Source: JAPORK01 sp026710285
GTDB lineage: Bacteria > Pseudomonadota > Gammaproteobacteria > Pseudomonadales > Endozoicomonadaceae
Reading direction: 5' to 3'
NCBI GenBank assembly: GCA_965201045.1
Contig: OZ241746.1
Location: 5,518,001 to 5,582,000 of the forward strand
DNA length: 64,000 nucleotides
Of this stretch, positions 17,089 through 25,900 are shown one piece after another (positions within the stretch are counted from its first letter, which is position 1; each line of letters starts with the position of its first letter). Both the position numbers and the translations under genes were made by a program. Below the pieces are notes generated by a model. That model was not told the DNA's origin and ran no database searches. It saw only the letters and a list, made by a program, of their open reading frames with translations.

Positions 17089-17232
17089 TACCGCAAAAGC
17101 TAAAATTCTGATAATGCGTTGTCTGATTAAAATAAAAACGAAATAATTACAATATAGGTTTATACGTAATTACGTAGTGTTAATTAGTAAATAAAAATCT
17201 TTTACTTAATAAATATTTTATCCGCTTTGCTT
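17089..17232 (+). repeat. Repeated leader of family-A genes, copy 1
   Basis: About 140 bases that recur almost unchanged at 22813-22954, directly before A2. The conservation reaches to the start codon, so promoter and translation signals were duplicated with the gene. It contains a perfect 14-base palindrome (see 17163). Confidence 0.8.
17163..17176. promoter_or_regulatory. Perfect palindrome TACGTAATTACGTA, candidate operator
   Basis: A perfect 14-base palindrome 57 bases before the A1 start. The equivalent site before A2 (22885-22898) has one changed base in the left half-site. Position and symmetry suit a dimeric regulator site, but no regulator is identified. Confidence 0.35.
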
Positions 17233-20200
17233 ATGTTTTTTCTATCCCAGAAATTAATTTATACTAACAACTTAGTTGGTTGTTTAGCTACTTTCCTTCG
17301 CACATTATTATTTTTAATACTAACTTTTTGCCTGGTAACCTGTCCTGATACCTATTCTGAATCGATAAAAAAGTATACTGCTGCGTTAACTTTTTTAAAG
17401 CCAATCAAAAAAAGAAGTGCAAACACTTTATCGATCGCACATCAACATCAAAACAAGAGACCACAACCTTATTTATCAGTAGGGAGTGCCGATGGATTAT
17501 CGCTATGGTCCAATGCAGTTAATTTTAAAAAAACCATTGATGCGCAGGCAGACCCAAGAACGGGAATGCTCTCTGCCCATATAAAAGTTGGTTGTTTACT
17601 GAGCAATGAAGGACACGGACCTGATATTGATTTGCAGGCAAATTATAATAGTGGTACTACTGCTGATCCGGACGGGATTGGTTTTGGATGGAGTTGGAAT
17701 CTTACTCACTTTAATCCTGTAACCAGTCAGTTAACAACGTCAACAGGTCAAAACTTTTTTCTTAAAAAGACACCGGACGGTTGGTTTCCTCTATATCATA
17801 AATTGCAGGATATTCGTATTGATAGTGATAAACAGAAAGCTTTTGTAATTACTTATGCTAATGGTTTACGGGAAACCTTAAACCATGATGGTTATGAGAT
17901 AAAACTGCAACAACAAAATGGTTGGTCTGTCCATTTTTTTTATACTCCCGGAACACATTTGTTACAGTTGATAAAGGATGATATAGGTCATACGATTATA
18001 CTGCATTATAAAAGTGGCAAAATTCATGTGATTAACAGAGATGCGCTTGGAAAACCGGTCACTCTGATCATAGATAACTCACAAGGTGAAATACGTAATT
18101 TATCATTCCGTTCATCAGATAACCAGATAGTTTCCGGTATTTATATTCGTTATATGGGGCATTTTATTACACAAATTAACTATCCTACCGGATTAGTAAA
18201 AGATTTTTCCTATGATTGCAAATCAGCAATGAAACTATCTTTGCCTGGCTATTCTTCAGCTCATGCCTTGTGCGTTATTACTAAAGTAGCTGTTGATCCG
18301 GGTGCACATCAGCCGGTTATGACAGTAGATTACAGTTACTCTCAGGCTAATTATAATCAGCATAATTATTTGGGCTTCCATTCAGGATTGTCTGTTATCC
18401 CTGGCTCTGCTAAAGATATTTTGTTTGAAGCACCGGTGGATTATACTTATCAGACAGAAGAAAATAATGGAATTATTAAAGAGATTCGTACTTATAATAA
18501 ATACCATTTGCTGATTGATGATAAAAGAATAAATGCAAAGACAGGCAAAAAGTTATCAGAAGTGCAAACCTTTTTTTGTCGTACAAATAATCCAAATGGC
18601 TGTGCTCACTCTTCCTTTGAAAATTTACCTGACTTTTATAGTTTACCACTGAAAATAATTACCAGGTTGTGGAGCGATGGTGCAGTTTATCCTGCGATTA
18701 GTAGTGAAACGATCATTTATGATAAGCATGGTCGTGTCAGTCAGTACAGGGATTCTTTTGGTCGTTTAACGACAACAAAATACTGTCCTGAACAGGGAGA
18801 TACTGCTTGTCCACCCGTATCTCCTGGATGGCTGAACGGTGCTTTGACTGAATCAGTAACTCGTTATCCCGCACCAATAAACGCAGAAACAGTAATGCCT
18901 GCGCCCATTACAACGTATAACTATTATCGTAAAATGCCGGCTTACAAAGGTGATGGCTATACTATGGTTTTAGATCATCAGGTTACCCAGGCTAAAAAGC
19001 AGTATACCGCAATACAGTATAATTATTATCAGGATCCTGATAACGCATTTCTTTATGGTCTGTTAAAACAGATGATTTTTACAGGGAGTATACAAAAACC
19101 CTCTGCAATCACTGCCATTAGTAAACATTATTATTATTTAAAAAGTGCAGATAACCAGACTAAAACCACTTATACTGCTATTGACCTTAAATCAGGTAAA
19201 AGACAACTATCACCAAAAATAACAACCAGTTTATTTACTAATCAAAAATTGCAAGATACAGACAGAACCGGATTGAATATGATCCGTTATCATTACGATT
19301 TTATGGGTCGCTTAATTCAAACTAATTATACACCAGGAACTTCCTTTGCTAACAGTGATCATTATGAATACATAGTGTCGTCTACACTTAATCAGCTATT
19401 GATTACATCAGTAAATAACCTGCAGGAAAAATTTATTTTTGACGGTGCAGGACGTATATTGATAAATTTTAAAGAAGCCATTGCTGCAACTGGCAAACCA
19501 GTGCCTGACCATTGGTTTCCGGTGGGGAGAGTCACCTATGACCATTACGGACGAGTTCTGGCAAAACATGCTTATATCATAAAAGAGTCAGGTGAAATTC
19601 ATGCACTTACAACTACACAGGACTATGATAGTTCTGGCAGAGCTGTCAGAATACATCTGCCAGATCAAAGGGAAATAATAACCGGATATGATGATGCTGA
19701 CCGCTGTGTGGTTAATTATGAAAAGAGCAGTACCGGAGAATATTCTGCGGTTTCTGTATCTCATGCTAATGTACTGTATCAACCGGTTATGAATCTACTC
19801 ATTCCGGCTACTAAAGAATCACCTCCTACTGCTTATCATTTGTGTCATTTATCTGCCGATGCCATAAAAACAGAAGGAGCCAAAGTGTCTTCTGTTATTT
19901 ATGATACCTTTGGACGTGTAGTAAAAAGAACTGATCCTTTTAATCACACAGTAAAAACAATCTATGATGCACTGGGTGAAGTGACTGATATGATTGATCC
20001 AAAAGGCGACAGAATACATAGTATTTATGATCTCACCGGACATATTATTCAGTCCTGGGCTTACCCTGTATCTGGCGGTCATTATCTCTTATCTTCAGCA
20101 GAATATAATAGTGTCGGAGAATTGCTTTGGAGTGCCGGAGAAGATGCACGCCGCTCAACATTTACTTACAATGAGAATGGTCAGTTACTAAGTTCAGTCT

Positions 20201-22770
20201 CACCTACAGGTCATACTATCTCTTTGCAATATAATGTGTTGGGTCTGCCTGTTGCACAATTACTGGATGGAAAATTACAATCACAACGCTATTATGATCC
20301 GGTCACTACATTGCTGATCAAAAAAAAGGAAATAACCGGTACAACGACTTTTGTCTATGATGCTGATGGATTAATACGGAATTTTATACATTCAGGTGAA
20401 AATGGTTACTCTGATTATAAGCAAAAATGGGAATATGATTTGAACCGACGACTTACCCGTTTTACTGATATGTCAGGTAACCAGAAGCAGATAATTTATG
20501 ACCTATTCGGACGTGTAAAAACTATGCTTTATCTGCCATTAAATGGTAAAGCTACAACGATAGCTACTTCAGACTATGATGATTTTTCCCGTATAAAAAC
20601 TTTACATTATGGTAGCGGAATGGATCGTCATCTTCGCTATGACACTTTTGGTCACCCGACAGAAATAACTGATACACTGAATAATCATCTGTTATATGAT
20701 GAGTCTTTTAAATACGATGCCATTGATAATATCACTACACTGATTGAAAAAACGTCTAAGGATGAGTATGCGAAATTAAATTATAGTTATGATGTACTTA
20801 ATAATTTAGTCGGTATGACTTGTACGGGCTCCAATGAATTATCTCTGTGTCCCAGAGATACCCGTTTTTTAGATTCTGGTTTAACCCGCGCGCCTGTTAT
20901 TACTCAACAGGATTATACTTTTACACCATTGAATCACCTCGCCAGTGTCCAGGAAATACTACGCGATTCATCTACAAAAGAAACGCTGTATAAAGAGATG
21001 AATTACCATTATTCAGATCTTAGAGTTCCTCTACGTCTTCAACAGATAGATACTATATGGAATCATCAGGCAAAGATTACTCACAACTTCAATTATGATG
21101 TGATGGGTAATATGGTAATTGATGGAGAAGGCAATCATCTGACCTACAATGCGTTCAATCAAATTGAACAGGTGACCAAAACAACAGGTCAAAAAAGTTT
21201 TTATTACTATGACAATAGCGGTAAAACAGTAAAAACAGTGAGTGCAGAGGATACCCGTTATCTCTTTTATCAAGGCAGTCGGCTCAGTAGTGAAAAAATC
21301 AGCTCTGCCGGGCAAAGCACCCATCTCATTGGTTATTTAGGTGCTGCTAAAACCATAGATGGCGCCATTCATACCTATAATGAGACAGATTATAAAGGAG
21401 ATATAGTGGGCGTACTCAACAAAGTACAAAACAGTGCTTCTCAATATACTCTGAACCAGCGCAACGTTTACAGTCCTTATGGCATGATCTTTCATTGTAA
21501 AAAATATTCACAGTCACTCCCACTGTATCAAAAGACATTGTACGGTTTTGATGGTGAATTAACTGATCCTGCTACCAGCTGGCAGTTTTTAGGTAATGGA
21601 CACAGAACATATAATCCAAAAATGCGCTATTTTGTAAGTGAAGATCCTGCGGGTGGCGGATATAGTTTTGGCAGTAATAATCCGGTAATGAACAGTGATC
21701 CTTCCGGCAATATGCCAAAATGGCTGGGAAGTGCACTCAAATGGTTTGGAAATATTACCTCTTTTGGATTAAATGCATTACATCAAAAATGGGCTAACAT
21801 TGCCAGTACCGTTATTATGGCGGGTTTAACTGTGGTCTCTCTGGGGGCTACTGCAGCTAGTTATGGCGGTACTGCACTGGGTGCTATTGCAGCCGGAGGT
21901 GCTGCCATTTATAGCAGTGTTCCGGTTATCGCAGCTGCGGTTCCCTCTAATAAAGGGCTTAATATAGCAGCTTCTGTTATCGGTTTAACTGAAATGGCAG
22001 TTATACTGGCTACTGCAACAATTGAAATGGGATTTTTCCTTTCTGAGCCACTGCCTCTACCTGTCTCTTTCGATAATACAGATCCTGAAATGCTCAACTT
22101 TAAAATGTTAGCCGCTGGTTGTCAGAAGACTGACGGATCTTCTATAGAGTACAACACGCACAGACCTATACAACTTTTGCGCAGATATGCAGCTGAGTAT
22201 ATCAAAAAAGTTGACGGTAAGGATGCGCTAGTTTTAGACGATTATGAAGCTGTACAGCAAGTATGGAGAGTTTTAAAAGTAGAAGAAAATGAAACGGTTG
22301 TATGCGACACTGGAGTTTTATTGGTAGCTGCACAAAGAAATAAAAAGCCTCTTTTTTTAGATGATTATCAATTATTTCTCAAAAATAAATTTAAATTTAT
22401 TGTATCGTTATTATTAGATACGGGAGATGAACAACAAAGAGCAAATGAGTTTATGGAAGGTTTTGTTACTCTTTTAAATAAATTGAGCATCAACGACAAA
22501 TATGTCGACTTATCTGATAAACCTTTGGATTCATTTGAAAAGGTGTTAACGGAAGTTGCTCAGATCGCTATTACACGGCATCCTCAACATGTGGGTGTTT
22601 TCGCAAGAGATGGATATGACTGGTATACGTATTCTTTTCAGCCTGATGGTTATTCAACTATTATGAAGGGTTCTCTCATGGAAGTTAAGGCATGGTATGC
22701 TATCAATTACGGTATGTTTAAAAATTCCAAGGTTTATGGGTATATGAACCTGCCATCTGACCCAGCATAA
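17233..22770 (+). CDS. RHS/YD-repeat protein A1, probably exported
   Basis: A giant protein of 1845 residues from the ATG chosen here; an in-frame TTG lies 6 bases upstream and neither has a clear ribosome site. Order: hydrophobic N-terminal segment (about 16-36) suited to Sec export; an N-terminal shell with RTGMLSAHIKVGCLLSNEG and DGIGFGWSWNL; dozens of YD-type repeats (YDxxGRV forms) across about 300-1400; the RHS core with GFDGELTDPATSWQFLG and RYFVSEDP, ending PVMNSDPSGN (D1489). This fits the P-x4-DPxG form where known Rhs proteins self-cleave. A hydrophobic stretch follows (about 1500-1610), then a C-terminal domain of about 230 residues ending VYGYMNLPSDPA. No PAAR domain, so it is not an obvious type VI Rhs. 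The toxin class is unrecognised. Confidence 0.9.
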   Translation: MFFLSQKLIYTNNLVGCLATFLRTLLFLILTFCLVTCPDTYSESIKKYTAALTFLKPIKKRSANTLSIAHQHQNKRPQPYLSVGSADGLSLWSNAVNFKKTIDAQADPRTGMLSAHIKVGCLLSNEGHGPDIDLQANYNSGTTADPDGIGFGWSWNLTHFNPVTSQLTTSTGQNFFLKKTPDGWFPLYHKLQDIRIDSDKQKAFVITYANGLRETLNHDGYEIKLQQQNGWSVHFFYTPGTHLLQLIKDDIGHTIILHYKSGKIHVINRDALGKPVTLIIDNSQGEIRNLSFRSSDNQIVSGIYIRYMGHFITQINYPTGLVKDFSYDCKSAMKLSLPGYSSAHALCVITKVAVDPGAHQPVMTVDYSYSQANYNQHNYLGFHSGLSVIPGSAKDILFEAPVDYTYQTEENNGIIKEIRTYNKYHLLIDDKRINAKTGKKLSEVQTFFCRTNNPNGCAHSSFENLPDFYSLPLKIITRLWSDGAVYPAISSETIIYDKHGRVSQYRDSFGRLTTTKYCPEQGDTACPPVSPGWLNGALTESVTRYPAPINAETVMPAPITTYNYYRKMPAYKGDGYTMVLDHQVTQAKKQYTAIQYNYYQDPDNAFLYGLLKQMIFTGSIQKPSAITAISKHYYYLKSADNQTKTTYTAIDLKSGKRQLSPKITTSLFTNQKLQDTDRTGLNMIRYHYDFMGRLIQTNYTPGTSFANSDHYEYIVSSTLNQLLITSVNNLQEKFIFDGAGRILINFKEAIAATGKPVPDHWFPVGRVTYDHYGRVLAKHAYIIKESGEIHALTTTQDYDSSGRAVRIHLPDQREIITGYDDADRCVVNYEKSSTGEYSAVSVSHANVLYQPVMNLLIPATKESPPTAYHLCHLSADAIKTEGAKVSSVIYDTFGRVVKRTDPFNHTVKTIYDALGEVTDMIDPKGDRIHSIYDLTGHIIQSWAYPVSGGHYLLSSAEYNSVGELLWSAGEDARRSTFTYNENGQLLSSVSPTGHTISLQYNVLGLPVAQLLDGKLQSQRYYDPVTTLLIKKKEITGTTTFVYDADGLIRNFIHSGENGYSDYKQKWEYDLNRRLTRFTDMSGNQKQIIYDLFGRVKTMLYLPLNGKATTIATSDYDDFSRIKTLHYGSGMDRHLRYDTFGHPTEITDTLNNHLLYDESFKYDAIDNITTLIEKTSKDEYAKLNYSYDVLNNLVGMTCTGSNELSLCPRDTRFLDSGLTRAPVITQQDYTFTPLNHLASVQEILRDSSTKETLYKEMNYHYSDLRVPLRLQQIDTIWNHQAKITHNFNYDVMGNMVIDGEGNHLTYNAFNQIEQVTKTTGQKSFYYYDNSGKTVKTVSAEDTRYLFYQGSRLSSEKISSAGQSTHLIGYLGAAKTIDGAIHTYNETDYKGDIVGVLNKVQNSASQYTLNQRNVYSPYGMIFHCKKYSQSLPLYQKTLYGFDGELTDPATSWQFLGNGHRTYNPKMRYFVSEDPAGGGYSFGSNNPVMNSDPSGNMPKWLGSALKWFGNITSFGLNALHQKWANIASTVIMAGLTVVSLGATAASYGGTALGAIAAGGAAIYSSVPVIAAAVPSNKGLNIAASVIGLTEMAVILATATIEMGFFLSEPLPLPVSFDNTDPEMLNFKMLAAGCQKTDGSSIEYNTHRPIQLLRRYAAEYIKKVDGKDALVLDDYEAVQQVWRVLKVEENETVVCDTGVLLVAAQRNKKPLFLDDYQLFLKNKFKFIVSLLLDTGDEQQRANEFMEGFVTLLNKLSINDKYVDLSDKPLDSFEKVLTEVAQIAITRHPQHVGVFARDGYDWYTYSFQPDGYSTIMKGSLMEVKAWYAINYGMFKNSKVYGYMNLPSDPA

Positions 22771-22812
22771 TCAGTGATCTTAATATTAGCCCGGATTTTC
22801 AAGTCAGCTTTG

Positions 22813-22954
22813 TTAAATTAGCTAAAATTCTGATAATGTGTTGTCTGGTTAAAATAAAAACGAAATAATTACAATATAGGTTTATATGTAATTACGTAGT
22901 GTTAATTAGTAAATAAAAATCTTTTACCTAATAAATATTTTATCCACTTTGCTT
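22813..22954 (+). repeat. Repeated leader of family-A genes, copy 2
   Basis: Near-identical to 17089-17232, differing at a handful of positions, including one base in the palindrome (22885-22898). Confidence 0.8.
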
Positions 22955-25900
22955 ATGTTTTTTCTATCTCTAAAATTAATTTATACTGACAACGTAGTTG
23001 AGTGTTCAGCTGCTTTCCTTCGCACATTACTATTTTTTATAATAAGTTTTTGCCTGGTAACTTGTCCCGATACTTATTCTAAATTGATAAAAAAGTATAC
23101 TGCTGCGTCAACCTTTTTAAAGGCAATCAAAAAAAGAAGTACAAACACTTTATCGATTGCACATCAACATCAACATCAAAACAAGAGACCACAACCTTAT
23201 TTATCAGTAGGGAGTGCCGATGGATCATCGCTGTGGTCCAATGCGGTTAATTTTAAAAAGACCATCGATGCACAGGCAGATCCAAGAACGGGAATGCTCT
23301 CTGCCCATATAAAAGTTGGTGGTTTACTGAGCAATGAAGGACACGGACCTGATATTGATTTGCAGGCAAATTATAATAGTGGTACTACTGCTGATCCGGA
23401 CGGTCTTGGTTTTGGATGGAGCTGGAATCTCACCTACTTTAATCCTGTAACTAATCGGTTGACAACGTCAACAGGTCAAAACTTTTTTCTTAAAAAGACA
23501 CAGAACGGTTGGTTTCCTCTATACCATAAATTGCAGGATATTCGTATTGATAATGATAAACAGAAGGCTTTTGTAATTACTTATGCTAATGGTTTGCGGG
23601 AAACGCTAAACCATGATGGTTATGAGATAAAACTGCAACAACAAAATGGTTGGTCTGTCCATTTTTTTTATACTCCAGGAACACATTTGTTACAGTCGAT
23701 AAAGGATGATATAGGTCATACGATTGTACTGCATTATAAAAGTGGCAAAATTCATGTGATTAACAGAGATGCGCTTGGAAAACCGGTCACTCTGATCATA
23801 GATAATTCACAAGGTGAAATACGTAATTTATCATTCCGTTCACCAGATAACCAGATAGTTTCCGGTATTTATATTCGTTATATGGGGCATTTTATTACAC
23901 AAATTAACTATCCTACCGGATTAGTAAAAGATTTTTCCTATGATTGCAAATCAGCAATGAAACTATCTTTGCCTGGCTATTCTTCAGCTCATGCCTTGTG
24001 CGTTATTACTAAAGTAGCTGTTGATCCGGGTGCACATCAGCCGGTTATGACAGTACATTACAGTTACTCTCAGGCTAATTATAATCAGCATAATTATTTG
24101 GGCTTCCATTCAGGATTGTCTGTTATCCCTAGCTCTGCTAAAGATATTTTGTTTGAAGCGCCGGTGGATTATACTTATCAGACAGAAGAAAATAATGGAA
24201 TTATTAAAGAGATTCGTACTTATAATAAATACCATTTGCTGATTGATGATAAAAGAATAAATGCAAAGACAGGCAAAAAGTTATCAGAAGTGCAAACCTT
24301 TTTTTGTCGTACAAATAATCCAAATGGCTGTGCTCACTCTTCCTTTGAAAATTTACCTGACTTTTATAGTTTACCACTGAAAATAATTACCAGGTTGTGG
24401 AGCGATGGTGCAGTTTATCCTGCGATTAGTAGTGAAACGATCATTTATGATAAGCATGGTCGTGTCAGTCAGTACAGGGATTCTTTTGGTCGTTTAACGA
24501 CAACAAAATACTGTCCTGAACAGGGAGATACTGCTTGTCCACCCGTATCTCCTGGATGGCTGAACGGTGCTTTGACTGAATCAGTAACTCGTTATCCCGC
24601 ACCAATAAACGCAGAAACAGTAATGCCTGCGCCCATTACAACGTATAACTATTATCGTAAAATGCCGGCTTACAAAGGTGATGGCTATACTATGGTTTTA
24701 GATCATCAGGTTACCCAGGCTAAAAAGCAGTATACCGCAATACAGTATAATTATTATCAGGATCCTGATAACGCATTTCTTTATGGTCTGTTAAAACAGA
24801 TGATTTTTACAGGGAGTATACAAAAACCCTCTGCAATCACTGCCATTAGTAAACATTATTATTATTTAAAAAGTGCAGATAACCAGACTAAAACCACTTA
24901 TACTGCTATTGACCTTAAATCAGGTAAAAGACAACTATCACCAAAAATAACAACCAGTTTATTTACTAATCAAAAATTGCAAGATACAGACAGAACCGGA
25001 TTGAATATGATCCGTTATCATTACGATTTTATGGGTCGCTTAATTCAAGCTAATTATACATCAGGAACTTCCTTTGCTAACAGTGATCATTATGAATACA
25101 TAGTGTCGTCTACACTTAATCAGCTATTGATTACATCAGTAAATAACCTGCAGGAAAAATTTATTTTTGACGGTGCAGGACGTATACTGATAAATTTTAA
25201 AGAAGCCATTTCTGCAACTGGCAAACCAGTGCCTGACCATTGGTTTCCGGTGGGGAGAGTCACCTATGACCATTACGGACGAGTTCTGGCAAAACATGCT
25301 TATATCATAAAAGAGTCAGGTGAAATTCATGCACTTACAACTACACAGGACTATGATAGTTCTGGCAGAGTTGTCAGAATACATCTGCCAGATCAAAGGG
25401 AAATAATAACCGGATATGATGATGCTGACCGCTGTGTGGTTAATTATGAAAAGAGCAGTGCTGGAGAATATTCTGCGGTTTCTGTGTCTCATGCTAATGT
25501 ACTGTATCAACCGGTCATGAATCTACTCATTCCAGCTACTAAAGAATCACCTCCTACTGCTTATCGTTTGTGTCATTTATCTACCGATGCCATAAAAACA
25601 GAAGGAGCCAAAGTGTCTTCTGTTATTTATGATACCTTTGGACGTGTAGTAAAAAGAACTGATCCTTTTAATCACACAGTAAAAACAATCTATGATGAAC
25701 TGGATGAAGTGACTGACATGATTGATTCAAAAGGCGACAGAATGCATAGTGTTTATGACCTGACCGGACATGTTATTCAGTCCTGGGCTTACCCTGTATC
25801 TGGCGGTCATTATCTCTTATCTTCAGCAGAATATAATAGTGTCGGAGAATTGCTTTGGAGTGCTGGAGAAGATGCACGCCGCTCAACATTTACTTACAAT

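Noticed and set aside
17270..17345. Lipobox in the A1 signal segment (LVTC)
   Set aside because: Thr before the Cys does not fit the lipoprotein consensus (Gly, Ala or Ser), so a lipoprotein call is not supported.
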